A stretch of 64,000 nt of DNA from Elmis aenea (taxonomy: Eukaryota > Arthropoda > Insecta > Coleoptera > Elmidae): NCBI GenBank assembly GCA_947652605.1, contig OX393576.1:18626575-18690574 (forward strand), written 5' to 3'. Positions 11,475 through 25,300 of the stretch are shown one piece after another. Made by a program: the position numbers and the translations under genes. Numbering within the stretch: position 1 is the first letter of the stretch; every line of letters starts with the position of its first letter. The notes under the pieces were generated by a model. It did not search any database. It was not told the origin of the DNA and saw only the letters and a list, made by a program, of their open reading frames with translations.

Positions 11475-13250
11475 TCTTAAACGATTAGGAAGAATCTTCC
11501 TACACGATTAAACGAGTCTTACTGACTTTACTTTGGACCGAGATCGCAGATCGAGTAATTCTATGTACGAGATGTGAACAAAAAGTTCGTGCACTGACCT
11601 CTCCAAAAATCCGATTTTAATTATTCCGAAACGGAGACGTGGTCACCCTCAAGGTACTATCCATTGCCGATTAAATGCACTTGGCCCAACGTTATTTTCA
11701 TTGTTTAAAACAGTGTTGCATGTCTTGCAAAGTTAGGTACTTGAGGAACCTCATCGTTTCACGTTTGATGTTGGATTGAATTAAAGAATTTACACCCTAT
11801 CAGAAGCTTAAAACATATTTCCTCTTGGAATTGTTTATATTTATGAGTTTGTTTTGAAAAGTGAAATTTTTAATTACAAAGTTTGTTTTATATTTGTTGG
11901 TAAACCGTCAAACTAGGCTGGCAAATTTTTTTGTGGCAATTTTTGAATTGATATATTTTTAGCCATAAAATCTACATTAAAATTAATTTGAATTTATATA
12001 CAGTATGAACACTTTTAAAAAGAACTCTACATAATGTATTAGCACTTGAAACTGTTTATTATAATGTACAGTTGAGTGGCTGGATATCTCTGCAATCAAT
12101 CACTGTTGTCCATTAATTAAGAAGTTTTAAACTTTTTATTATAACAATGAGTGTAGACTGTGACGTCATATTTGTTTATCAAATATTTGATGAACAATTG
12201 AATTTCTAAGAATTGGCAAATTATATTTTACTATTTTGCGATTACATTGTCGAAAAAACATCCTGTGCAGATCAAACACATAATTTTTTAAAATTAAATC
12301 AACGTTTTATTACAAAAAAATAAAATTCTATTCTTATAGAAAAAAATAAAAACGGTATGTATCACGTTTTGGATACGTTATTAAATAAAAATAAACTTTT
12401 GTACTTTATACTGAGACTACAACTATTTTTTTTTGATTATCTATAAATTGTTATATTTTGTATGAAACCTAATCAATACCAAATTATTTAATTGTCGAAG
12501 AGGGTACAAAAATATTATGTTTTATTTAATATTAAAAGTACTTACCACATACGCTGTGTCCAATAATATTTTTTGTAAATTCAACAAATAGCAATGAACA
12601 CCAACACAAACTTGACTGACGGTTTACCGAATCAATACATAATCTACAAAGTATGTTCATAAAATCTATCTTATCTTGTATCATAGCAATCTATGAATGT
12701 ACCATTATCTTAATTTAGAATTGATAAGGATAAATCTTTTATTGTACATATATGGAATAACATTTTGGTTAATGAATGTCTAAAAAAAATACGCTCTATG
12801 TAATTTACAAAAGTAAATTATTTTTTCTATCGTGGGTTGAATTAATTTTTGCTTTTGCTCAAAGGCTTTTAAATAAGAATCATTAAAAGTCTTATTTTTT
12901 AATTTTGTATTTAATGCTTTTGCTCTTGATAATCAATAACTTTTATGAATAATGAATATAAAATACTTAAAAATATTGTGTGAAACTGCAAATCCATTGT
13001 ATAAGTACAGTGTAAATCTTGTGATTAGATATAAAAACATAAGTGATTAAAATGAAATAATATACATATAAAAACAATTAGGTTTAATCCATTAAACAGC
13101 AATAAACAATTATTGTACTTGTATTTATTTATATCTACAGATTTTTTTTGTAAATATTATTTTTGATGTTATACATAAAGTTAGTAAGAAATATTAAAGG
13201 TTTATAAATAACGAAGACAATCAACCGTTACGGGACTTCCTCCTAACCCT
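11475..13250. other. Intergenic DNA upstream of the cadherin
   Basis: Apart from the proposed cadherin 5' UTR exon at 12546, I see no supported gene. Bases 11480-11800 are less AT-rich and look like old repeat material but carry no motif I can name. The remainder is AT-rich and unremarkable. Confidence 0.4.
12546..12610 (-). other. Putative 5' UTR exon of the midgut cadherin
   Basis: The coding start exon of the cadherin has an acceptor 3 nt before its ATG, so a non-coding exon must lie upstream. The only strong donor I noticed nearby is at 12541-12545 (minus strand reads CGTATGTG then GTAAG). The exon would end at 12546; its 5' end is not visible and 12610 is a guess. RNA reads spanning 12546 to 9327 would settle it. 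Confidence 0.35.
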
Positions 13251-13345
13251 GTATACAGGGTGTCCCAGATTACATTTGCAGCACGGGGATTTCGCTTATT
13301 ATAGGAGCTACAGGTATGTTTAAATTAGATGAATTATTTCTAAGT

Positions 13346-14888
13346 ATCTAATGCCTGGTTTCTCCGACACATCTTAAGATCTAGCTGAATCTTAAGTTCG
13401 CCTTAACGGTATAAAGTGTTGCACCAAGCAATTTTAAGAACATATTCGACTTGAGCTGAGCTCACATCTTGAGTCGCTGTTTACTAGAACTTGAGCTGGA
13501 GTACATAACCTAAAAGTATCTTGTATTTGCTTTGTTTGTAGTTAAGTGTTTGTTTAAATTGTGGTTTAAGTTTAAATATGGACATTGACTTTATAAGTAT
13601 GATAGATGATGCAGATGATGACTTGTACGACCCTGTAATTCCTCGAAGGCGATTTGTTCGCGCAAATCCATTTACGGATTTCGAATACGATCGTTTTTTT
13701 ATGCGTTTTCGCCTCACAAAAAAGACAGTTACTGTGATCTTAGATCAAATTGAGCCTCAATTGGAGTATACAGGGTGTTTGAAATTCGAGTTTAAGCATG
13801 GGGATCTCGCTTATTATAATAGCTAGAGTATAGGTTTAAATTTGGCAAAGTTGCTAAATTTGGTGCTCATTAATAATCCAAAGAGAAATTGGAAATATCT
13901 CAAACAGTATCCGAGAAAATTAGGAAAAACTGGAAAATACGATTTTTAAAAATCGTTTATAACTCCTTTGGAGTTTGAAATATTTTAAATGTGTAAAAAA
14001 GTTGCCCAAGCAACTTTTTAAGCCGAATCGGATGGTGGTCACAAATTTTTCCTAGGTCGATTCGTTTTTGTTTTAGACAACCAACTTTGTTTTTTCTGAT
14101 GGGCAGCATATCGCGTTTTTCTTCGTTATTAAAGTTCATTTTTACGACTAACAGGCCTTTAAAACTTTTAGATTGTTGACCGGTTGTCATGGAAACAACA
14201 TAAACTACAATGACCGGCCAACCTGATTTATAATGGTTATTGTTTAAAATGTTTTTTTTGAAATTTGACAATAAAAGAAAAAGTAAAATACCATGTGTGA
14301 TACATCAATGAATTTAGAAAAATAAATGCTATTTGATAATGTAAATAGCAAAACTTGCGCCCATAAGCAAAAACAAAGTTGGTTTGAGATATTTCCAATT
14401 TCTCTTTGGATTATTAATGAGCACCAAATTTAGCAACTTTGCCAAATTTAAACCTATACTCTAGCTATTATAATAAGCGAGATCCCCATGCTTAAACTCG
14501 AATTTCAAACACCCTGTATACATAATCTATTTATTTTATTTTCTTCCACCAAGCTAACTAATAATTGTTTTTCCTCCATGGTATAATTTTTTCTTTTTTT
14601 TTCGCCATTTCAACACAAAATAAAATAATAAACACCGAACTGTAACTTTATATGTGACTAACAGTTGATAGCAACAACAAGATGTCACAGGGAGTCGTTT
14701 TAACAGCTGTGATGTAAATGGCCAATGAAAATTAGCCATTTCAATCTGCCGCTAAAATGTGCCGACTTCTTGCAACGTTGCCAAACCGAGTTCTAACTTA
14801 GCTGAGATGTCTAACAGATTCCGGAATATGCTTTCTGTGCAACGCATTGGTATCTTGAGACGATCTTAAATATAAGGCGGGCTTATAT
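13346..14888 (+). mobile_element. PIF/Harbinger fragment with transposase N-terminus
   Basis: The plus-strand ORF from ATG 13578 encodes MDIDFISMIDDADDD, then PFTDFEYDRFFMRFRLTKKT and VTVILDQIEPQLE. That is the N-terminus of HARBI1-like (DDE_Tnp_4) transposases. The frame is cut at codon 64 by the foldback at 13769. No catalytic DDE region was found to the right, so the gene is internally deleted as well. Outer ends look like related inverted sequences (CTGGTTTCTCCGACACATC near 13353; counterpart near 14810-14880), and the boundaries are approximate. Confidence 0.65.
13769..14519. mobile_element. Inner foldback element, TTTGAAATTCGAGTTTAAGC family
   Basis: The ends are TACAGGGTGTTTGAAATTCG and its exact inverse, with arms of about 100 bp or more that include GGGGATCTCGCTTATTATAA. 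It interrupts the Harbinger transposase frame. A decayed relative is at 55365-56181. The near-perfect arms suggest a recent insertion. Confidence 0.88.
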
Positions 14889-15984
14889 AAGTTCGATCTT
14901 TTTCGGTTTTTCTTGATTTTTCGAGTTATTTATTTAAATAGATATGACAAGTGATATATATCATTACAAAGAGGAGAAAAAAGCACATTTCACTATTGCA
15001 AAGTAAACTTGTCCCTTTAATACGTTTCATGGCTAACTTAGAATAATACCGGTAAAATACGGTATTTCTTGAGTTCCCGAGTTACTTATAAAAATAGATA
15101 TAACATAATATGTTATATCGTTAGAAAGAGGAAAAAAAAAACACATCGAACTATCCCAAAGCTAACTTGACTTGACTTGAGAAAAAATGAAAGTAGGGGT
15201 ATTATCTCAAAAATGTAAAATGACAAGAAATGTGAGGTAATAGTTACATTCTACATAAAACAATAACTTCAGAAGGTATAAATAAAATTGACCTAATGAT
15301 TAAGAAAAAAAAGAAATTCGACATTTTCATATTTTTTGCTATAACATCTGAAGTACGAGAAATTTTGAACTTTTAAAAATTGATTGTGGCTCCTGTCATA
15401 CTTAGGAATAATTCATTTATTTTAAGCAAACCTGTATCTCTTATAATAAGCGATATCCTCATGCTGGAAACGTAATCTGGGACACCCTATATATTATAGG
15501 AGGTAATGCAAGAAAAGAGATTGGGAACCCCTGGTCTAGAATCTGAAAAATAACAGCTTAAGCGTTTCTGCTTGTAGTATTAAAATGAATTATACTGCAT
15601 ATGCATTTTGTTCGAGCTGAAAAAGTAGATAAAGTTGATAAATTTTATTCAACAACATTCATATGATGTAAATGTATAAAAATAACAGCGACAAAAATTT
15701 AAAAAAAACAACAGCAACTTTTAACCAATTTATGTATGAGCGTTTACTTAATTTGTAGATAGTGAAGGTCAATCGAATCACGGCCATTATCACACAAGTA
15801 CAAATAGATTTTGACATGATTCAGACGACAGAGCTGGTGCATTAAAATTTATGTTGAATTTTTAATTGTTGAATGTACACACAACAAATTATGACTGTAA
15901 TACTGTAAAGGCTGTTTAGGAAACTGTATATTAAAAAATTATGGAATTCTAGAAAATAATCTATTTATATTTATTTGTTAATTA

Positions 15985-16330
15985 TCATCGTGTTTGGGAC
16001 ACCACAATCAACATTCAGGGTCAAGGGGCAGTAGTCACGAGAAGCTCACGGTATTATTCACCCACCAGCATTCTGTGCTGAACCGTATTCATCTCATTTT
16101 ACTCCGATGTGCAACGACGCCAACAGTAAGTAGTTTTCTTTTTAAATTTTTACTTTTGCCATAGTATGAAAAAGTATTGTGATCGTAAAATGCTCGAATT
16201 CGAAATTTCGACGGATTCACACGGTTTGAGGCCCCTGAACACGTTTCGGCTATTTTCGCGTTGACGTCCGTGTGTGTGTACGTGCCGGCGTGTAAGTGCG
16301 CGCGCGCGCGTGTTGCGCCAGACATTATAA
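15985..16330 (+). promoter_or_regulatory. GC-rich island, likely perilipin promoter and first exon
   Basis: Within very AT-rich surroundings this stretch is CpG-rich, with alternating purine-pyrimidine runs (GTGTGTGTACGTG and an 11-nt CG run near 16300). It holds an in-frame ATG at 16107 and the donor at 16126 proposed for perilipin exon 1. It lies between the divergent 5' ends of the cadherin and perilipin. No TATA box or initiator was assigned. Confidence 0.4.
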
Positions 16331-19300
16331 TTAGTTATTGATAGAGCCTTAAAAAGTATATCACAAAACGTTTAGTTAATTTTTCAAATAATGACTAATA
16401 TACAGCGTATTGAAGTTTTAACGTTAATTCAAAATTACAAAAAAAAACAACCGGTAAAGTAAAAATATTTATTTAGTTTATGCAAAAATGAAGTTTAAAT
16501 AGGGGTCTATAATAAATCTAAACATTTTTGTTGTTATTAAATTCAAGTTACGATAAAGTTATTATTTTACAAAAATTCAAAAATTTTTTTTTTACAAACG
16601 CTTCCCACAATTTTAAAAAATTTTAATGTCTTGTGTCGTATACAGGGTGGTTCACATAGAAGGGTCACTATTGGAATCTCGTAAACGGTAACAGCTACAA
16701 AGATGTTTAAATTAGACAAATTGTTGCTCTTTCTGAGACCCATAAAATGATGCTTCATAATGCTAGATAATAAACAAAAATAAAAAAATAGGCATAATTT
16801 TTAAATCGTTAATAACTCGGTTATACTTGATGGTACAAATTTTTTTTGGGGAAAAAGTTGTAGATTTTGTTACACTCTATAAAATGAAAACGTTCATTTG
16901 TGTCAATATTGTTTAAATTCTTAATTATTACAAACTTGTAATTTTTTTAAATGGAAACCAAAGTTGGCTATGACCTCATGAAAAAGCATTTTTCCCTGTT
17001 TTCAATAATATAAGGTTTAATGTATTTATTTTGATATTTGGCTCAAAGCAAATAAAATTCATCAAAAAGTCCCTATGAGCTATAAAGTGCCATAAATTTA
17101 ACCATTATTAAAATACATAAATGTTTTCATTTTACAGTGCTTAAAAAAATCTCTAATTTTTTTCCCAAAAATATTTTTGTACCATCAAGTATAACCGAGT
17201 TGTTGGCGATTTAATAAAGGCCCATTTTGATTTTTGTTTATTATCTAGCGAGCCATGGAACTTTTTTAAAACATTGAAGCGTCACTTTATAGGTCTCAGA
17301 AAGAGAAACAATTTGACTATTTTAAACTTTTGTGTAGCTCTTACAGTTTACAATAGCGGCCCTTCTATGTGAACCACCCTGTATTTGTTTTGATAAAATA
17401 CCGTTTGTTTAAACACTTTTAAATTTTAATAAAATAGTTTTGATTTTGTTTACAATTTAATGTTTGTTGTAAAGACTCGCATGGAACGTCATTTTGACAG
17501 TCGTTATTTAAGTTTTTTTTACAAAAATGAGGTAAATTAAATGGCCTGAGGGCACTTTAAACTTTTTATGCATACAAATACATGAACGTACAGGGTGGTC
17601 CAAATTCGATGGGATTACATGGGTATCGCGGTTAATGTTTAAGATAGAGAAACGGTTAAATTACCAAAAATGTGCAGTTTTTTGAGACAATTTCAGAAAA
17701 TAAAGAAAACCATAGTAGGCTGTGAAAACAAAAAAAAACAAGGTGTAAAACCTTATAAAACTCATGTGGTACAAGTTACCAAGGTTTTTAAACTTGTTGA
17801 GATGAACATCGTAAATATTTGAACATAATATAATAACATAGTCGGAATCAGTAGTAATCTAGTATATGTATTGCTGTTTATCTTATATTCAAAAATTTTT
17901 GATGTTTATCTCAACAACAAATTTAAAAACCTTGGTAACGTGTACCACATGAGTTTTATAAGGTTTCACACCTTGTTTTTTTTTGTTTTCACAGCCTATG
18001 ATTTTCTTAAAAAAAAAAAACTAAAAAACCTTCGTAACTTGCGTATTATTGAAAACAAATACATCAACCCTTATATATTTGGAATGAGAAAAAAATAACG
18101 AATGTAAATAGGTTATAGACAACTATGGCTCCCATTTAAAAAAGGTAAGTTTGTGTCATAGCTTTTTAACGGCGAGGGTAAAGTTTGTTGTTTTAGTATA
18201 ATCAAATTAAACATAAAAATATCTAAAAATAATCTGTATAGATGTTTTTGATATTTACAACAATAACGGAGATATGACAAAAAAACACTTTTTATTCAAT
18301 AACTCGAAAACCGGTAATAATAGAATATTTTTGAAAACGGTTGTGAAATTGTCTCAAAAAACTGCACATTTTTGATAATTTAACCGTTTCTCTATCTTGA
18401 CTATTAACCGAGATACCCATGCAATCCCATCGAATTTGGACCACTCTGTACACACACGAATAAAAATAATGTATGGCGAAATTAATTTGGTGGTCACACC
18501 AGTTTATTTGTTTTTGACTTACACAGGGCCGTCTTAAGATATTTGGCGCCCGTGGGCTACTAACAATTATGCGCCCCTCTTCATAAGAAAATATATGGGA
18601 CGGGAAGCGGAGCGGGGTGACCGGTGGAGTTTTACCAAAGTTTCAGAACTAGTAAAAGTTGAGTGCAAGCAAAATTGCCGCCCCAAAAGGCTAGCGCCCC
18701 GGGGCTATAGCCCATTTAGCCCTGTGGTTAAGGTGGCGCTGGACTTACACCTAAAAAATAACATTTTAGTATATAATTTCACTGTAACCATCAAAATTGT
18801 TTTATTAGTCATCATTTTATCAAGATACCGTTCAAAAGGCATGGTTTAAAAGTCTTAGGGCAAGGCCAGGCCCGCCGAGAGAAATTAACGGCTCATAACA
18901 GATCGTGGTCAGAGCCCCCTCCCTAAAAAAACGGATCGCTTTTACTCGTTAAAAAAGATGTATAAAACTTTAAACATTTAATAAAAAAACGAGCCAATAT
19001 CACAGTAAAAATACACACAGTACAAACACAAAATACAAAAAATATATTTCAGTTAAGACAATTTTGTGATTACGAAAATATTAATAGGAAATGTTTATTA
19101 TTGTTGTAATCATTTATTTTACTTTTTGTATAACTTTGTGTATTTTTTATTATTTTAAACAACATATATTAATAATAAAATAGCGGCAATATATATTTTT
19201 TGCCTTATATCGCACTTACTAATATAGCAAGTAGTATTTCATGCAGGGCTTGCGCCAGGGCTGCGGAGTCGGGAAAAAAAAAGTCGACTCCGACTCCGAC

Positions 19301-22300
19301 TCCTGATAATTTTAGTAGTAAATTTTTCAATATTTTTTTATTGATGAACACTAATACATATGAATATGATTACTTTTAATATTTTTACGACTGAAATACA
19401 AAAATTAAGAAAATTTTTCTGGTTTTTGCTTGGGGGAAGTTGTGAATGAATTCATTTATATAGATTGTAGATGCAATTTCATGCTCTATACCTATAGATA
19501 ATTTATTCCTAGACAAAGGAGTCGTTCCTCATACATCGAATAGCGAGCGAGTGTACGTTTCTGTAGGTTCTAATTTAAAAAAAAAAACTCCTTTCTTAAC
19601 TTGCTACCGATACTGACAATGTCTCAAAAATCCTCAGATCAATAAACACATTTGGAACATTATATTCTAAATAATTTTTACGTCTATCTAACAAGACATT
19701 TATTGAAAAAGTATTTTTTTTTAAATTTACCGCTATTATTTGTTCTTCACTACATAAACATGTTTTTTCAATAACTCTCAAAATATCATGTTTTAAATAA
19801 TTTTACAATGTCAAACATTTTTTAAGCAGTTATGCTAAAGTATTATTTTAAATATTCAGGTATTTAAAAAGAAATAAAATTTAATAAAATTATAGATATA
19901 TGTTTAATTTTTTTATCAACACATGCAATTGCTTTATCAACCATTAAAAAATAAAAGTCTACCTCAATTTTTGTTTAAAATATGTTATGATTTCATTATC
20001 TACTTTATACACAAACTGTGTAATCAGGCCTTATCAGAAAGGGGGGGCAAGAGGGACAGAGGCCCCGGGCCTCACAGTTTCAGGGGTCTCAAGTTTTAAC
20101 TTGATCTGTTAAAAAATAGTAATATTTATAAATTTATATAGTTGAAATAACAGTTTTATAACATACAGGGTTCTCGTTTTTCCAGGGCTTCTATGGGGAA
20201 CTCGTAAACGGTAAGAGTTACTACTTTGGTTGAATTAGGGCAAAGTAGTATATTCAGGTGCTTAATAATTTGACGTTAACAGAACTTATCTAGCTTTTTT
20301 AGTTTTTGAGATATAAGGGAAAAACTAAAAAAGTGAATTTTTGTTTTGTCGAATTTTATTTTTGTTAAAACTTTTTTATTACCTACCTCTTTTTGCAAGA
20401 AATCAATATCTACAATTATATTTTCCATACGAAGTTTCGCTTTTTTTAAACCATCATCAGGTAATTTTTTTCTTATGGACGCTATACAGGGTGTCCCAAA
20501 GTCGAGTAAATGCATGGGAATCTCGCTTATCTTAAGAGCTACGAGGTCGGTTAAATTAGGGCAAAGTTGCGAAATTAGATGCTCATCAAATATCAGAAAA
20601 TGTTCATAGCTTTCTTAGTTCAAAAGTTATTCAAGAAAAACTGAAAAAATTGATTTTCGTTTTTTGGTCCTATTTCCTACATTTTTTAAGATATCGACAA
20701 TCTGGAAGCACTTCTCCATGGCAACTTCTTATGCTTTATATTTTGAGATAACAAGGAATTCCAACAACGTTTCGTCTCTTCAGAACCATCATAAACTTCA
20801 TTTTTTTAAATACGGCGAAAAATTTTTAATCTCATAGTCGGATAGCATTTTGTCTTCTGATTACAATGATATATGACACTTTATATCTAAAATGATATTT
20901 TACCACAAAAATTTGAGAAAAACTCATTTTGTCCAATTTTTGAATCAAATAATCTTGTACAAAAAAAAAGCAAAATAAAAAACAAAACAATTTTTTTGTT
21001 TTTCTGGTAAAACTGTCACTTTGACATTAATATGATCGTGATTAATTGTATAATTTGCTACCAGCTAAAAATTCTTTGAATTTGTGCTTTTTTTTATTAA
21101 ATACGACAATCAACACTTTTAAAGCAATTCGAGAAATGTCATAATAAACACAAAATGTTGTTTTCTCATGGCATGCTTTTTAATTTTCAACAGTTTATTC
21201 AATACTTCATTAAAATCAATTACAATATCATATTTGTAACACCTTTTATTTTCCATAATTGACGAAAATTACTTTAACAATACTTTGCAGTACATGAAGG
21301 GATAGTGAATAAATAAATTAATTAAAAATGTATTACCAGAACATAGTGAAAATAAAAATTGAGAACAAAAACACAAATATCCAAGAATTTCTAGCTGATT
21401 GCAAATTATACAATTAATCACGATCATTATAATGTCAAAGTGACAGTTTGAACAAAACAACAACAAAAGAATTGTTTTTGTTTGTTTGTATAAGATTTTT
21501 TGATTTAAAACTTTGACAAAATGAGTTTTTTTCAAATTTTTGTGGTAAAATATCATTTTAGATATAAAGTGTCCTATATCATTGTAATCAGAAGACAAAA
21601 TGCTATCCGACTATGAGATTAAAATTTTTTCGCCGTATTTAAAAAAAATGAAGTTGATGATGGTTCTAAAGAGACGAAACGTTGTTGGAATTCTATGTTA
21701 TCTCAAAATATAAAGCGTAAGAAGTTGCTGTGGAGAAGTGCTTTCTGATTGTCGATATCTTAAAAAATGGAGGAAATAAACGAAAATCAATTTTTTCAGT
21801 TTTTCTTGAATAATTTTGAACTTAGACAGCTATGAAAATTTTTTTTGCAGATATTTGTTGAGCATCTAATTTCGCAACTTTGCCCTAATTTAGCCGACCT
21901 CGTAGCTCTTAAGATAAGCGAGATTCCCATGCATTTACTCGAATTTGGGACACCCTGTATATGATTTTAACGCCAATTTGTAGAGCATTTTATTCTGAAT
22001 TCGACAATGTACAACACTTTGCACTTGAAACAAATTGTTGTTAAAAATGGCAAAAACAAATATTTTATTTTGAAAAATTCCTAATCGGCATGGTAAATAA
22101 TTGTCGTTGTTCCTTTTTCCTTGGAAGCAGGTAAGTAAACCGCATGACACTATTATTAAAGGGATTTAATTAAAGACAACACAAAACGAAAATAGGTAGG
22201 TATTTATTTATTTATTTATTGAAGGAGAAAAACAAAAATTCACTTTGTTTAGTTTTTCCCCTACATCTTAAAAACTAAAAAGCTAGATAATTTCTGTTTG

Positions 22301-25300
22301 TGTCAAATTATTAAGCACCTGAATATACAACTTTGCCCTAATTTAACCGAAGTCGTAACTCTTACCGTTTACGAGATCCCCATAGTGGCCCTCGAAAAAT
22401 GAGAACCCTGTATATCATCGAACGACCATTAACATTTTATATTTTTCCCTCATAGTTTTTAATTTTGAAGGGCCTCAAAAACATTGTTTGCCCCGGGTCT
22501 CGCACTTACTCTGAAAGGCCCTGTGTGTAACATATTAGGCATTACACCTTAGACTTCAGCGATGTTTCCCGAATCCGTTAATATTTTTTCAAATTTATAA
22601 TTTTTTTTATGAGTATGGTTGGCGCCTCCGTATCTTGGCGCCCCTAGATGGTAAAACCGGCCCTGGTTCCATTGTTTAATTGTCTTTACTTTTCATTAAC
22701 TAAAGCGCAAACCAACCGTTTCGGCTGAACCGGTTACCAAATTGGTAAAAAAATTGAAGTTTTGAATGAGAATGAAAACCGAAGATGTAAAATTTTCTGA
22801 ACTGGAAACCCCAAGCGAACCGTTATTTTTGTTCCTGAAATAAATCGTCATGCACTAGTAAGGTTCTTTTACGTAAAATAACTGAATGTAACTGCTATTA
22901 AAAAAAAACACACCATTTTGGAAGTAACGAGTAACTAAGCCACCTTTATTTATTTTTGGAAGGTTCTTGTCATGCGATATTTGTGTCACCGTGCGCTTAC
23001 ACTTAACCCACATGGAGATTATACATAATTTTTTAACAGCTGGGTCGAAACATGCTTATCGTATTTGATTTCGATTTCTTATTTCACAATAAGGTAAGAT
23101 AATGAGGTTACAGCTATAATTCAAGTTATCCAAAAATTATCATTTAATTGTCATAATTAAAATTAAATTGTATCCATGACATCATGTTAAGAGTACAAAT
23201 TTAAATATAACTGAAATTTTACCTGATTCATAAATCATAAAGTTATATGTATTTGATACACATTTGTTTTATCATAGTCTAGCGTATTTTTTGAAAATTA
23301 AAAAAAAACTGTTTTCTATTTGTTGTTGAATTATTATAAATTAATTATAATTTATTTTCAATAAACTGTAAACAGTGTTCTAGAGTTAATTACCTTCTCA
23401 ATTATCTTGTTTGTTTTTAGAATTAAGCCCAACAAACTTAAACGTTGCATAAAATGGCATAAACGTATCAATATAAAGTTTTTTTTTAGTGGTAGGTATA
23501 GTTTAAAGTCAAAATTAGACAATACAGGCAATTGTTTTTTTTTTAGTCAAGTAAATAGTTTAATAATTTGTGATAATTGTGTTTTATTATTTGTCGAGGG
23601 CAATACCATAAGAGGTTAAAATTTGTTGCTTAGTTACAATTAACGAGAATTAATTGACATTGACAAATCAACGAGCGCGTAAAAATTTGGCCTGGTAAGA
23701 TTTTAACCTCGATTGGTATTTGTAGCAAAAATTCCACAACTGAAGTGTGACGTTTAAACCACAGAACATAGTTTAAACCATTTGTAGAAAATTTAACCTC
23801 TGATATTTTTCAAAATTTCATTGCGTTGCTATAGTGAAGGTAAACAAAACTTTATCCGATTGCAAATAGTAAGGTTCCTATTTATCCGCTAGCAAAGGTG
23901 ATAAATCCGAGGATAAATCGTATGCATTAGATATTAATGACAGGAGTGGAATTATCGACGAAATAGTATATTTTACAACAAGAGATGAAAGTCCAGTTTT
24001 GTTCGTGAGGTGAGATTTATTCACGAGCCGCGAAGCGACGAGTGAGCAAATCTCACGAACGTAAAAAACTGATTTCATGTAGAGTCGTTATTGCTATTTT
24101 TTTCTACGAATTAAACATTATTTTATGAAACGAAAGTTAATTTAAACGAACTAAATAACAATTACTATGTATAAAGTATTAATTAATCATTTTATTTCTA
24201 TAGTGACACCACCACACTGACATTGACATAAATAAAATTATAACCTGCAAACGAAATATATTTAATATTAATTTTTGCACCATTCTTAGGCTTTTATATA
24301 AAATGCTACATTAAAATTTAATTATATGACAAGAATATTAACCCAATTTTAGTTTATTATGAGTTTAAGAAAAAATCATTATTTTGTGAGCATTAAATTA
24401 AAACTCCAACGAAGCAAATTGATAGAAGGTCCATTTTCAATTTAATACTCACAAAATAATGATTTTTCATGGAAAAATAATAAAGCACATTGACACTAGT
24501 TATAAACTGTCAATTACTACAGCGATCGTGTTTTTTTTTAGTCAATACAACGATTTTGTAAAAAATGATAAATAACCTTAAAACTCATTTTTATCAAAAA
24601 AATATTTATGTATGCTTATTTTTTTAATCTATCACAAACAATTTAAAAAAACATGCCAAGTAATTTCAAAAAAAAGTAGAAAAAACCTTGTAACGTCAAA
24701 ATACGTATGGTTTATAGGGGTTTCCTCTTAAAATAACAAAGTAATAGGGATGCGACAGTTAAACAATCACCCTGTATAGTCGCTATTCCGTGTCGATTCC
24801 AAAAAATATCCGTACTATCTTTCACCCAAGGATGACCTACTAATACTTAACACTTAACATTATTTTTAAAAAAACATGACAAAAGTATGAAAATTTCATT
24901 ATGACTAAAAATTTACCTACTATCTGATTTTTTGCTTAGGCTTAGACCATACTAGTTCGACTTAAAAAAGTCATTGTGAGTAATTTATTCCTTCGTTTCA
25001 TAGTATATAAAACTTGTTGGTTTACATTTAAAAAAAATTAAAACTAAACGAAATATTGAGTGGATAATGTTCTTCTGACAATGAGATATTTTGTTTAAAG
25101 TACACTGTCGGTAATAAATATCTGCAAAAACACACAGCAAACTCTCAACGCTCCTTTTTGTTATTGAATAAAACAACTGCAAACAATAATCTTTGATATT
25201 TATCCAAATATATTGTTGACGAAGTGTGCGCTATAAGAAAGCGATACACGAGTTATATTTTCGCCATCAGTCTGTTTTATGTTAACAAATTTTAATTTTT

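Larger units (their letters stand above)
13253..15490. mobile_element. Outer foldback element of a three-level nest
   Basis: The left end is TACAGGGTGTCCCAGATTAC at 13254. The right end at 15415-15490 is its near-inverse, including the shared AGCGATATCC / GGATTTCGCT block and GGGACACCCTATA. The left arm breaks off after CTAAGTAT at about 13342, where a Harbinger fragment begins; homology resumes near 14890. Confidence 0.75.
20025..22523. mobile_element. hAT element hosting two nested foldbacks
   Basis: The left end CAGGCCTTATCAGAAAGG and the right end CTCTGAAAGGCCCTG are imperfect inverted repeats. Flanks TGTGTAAT (20017-20024) and TGTGTAAC (22524-22531) form an 8-bp duplication with one change. 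GGGGCCCC-like GC-rich stretches (GAGGCCCCGGGCCTC) sit just inside the ends. Nearly all of the interior is the foldback at 20164-22413. Confidence 0.75.

Noticed and set aside
13578..13826. Harbinger transposase as an intact gene
   Set aside because: The frame ends in foldback sequence after codon 64 and no catalytic region follows.
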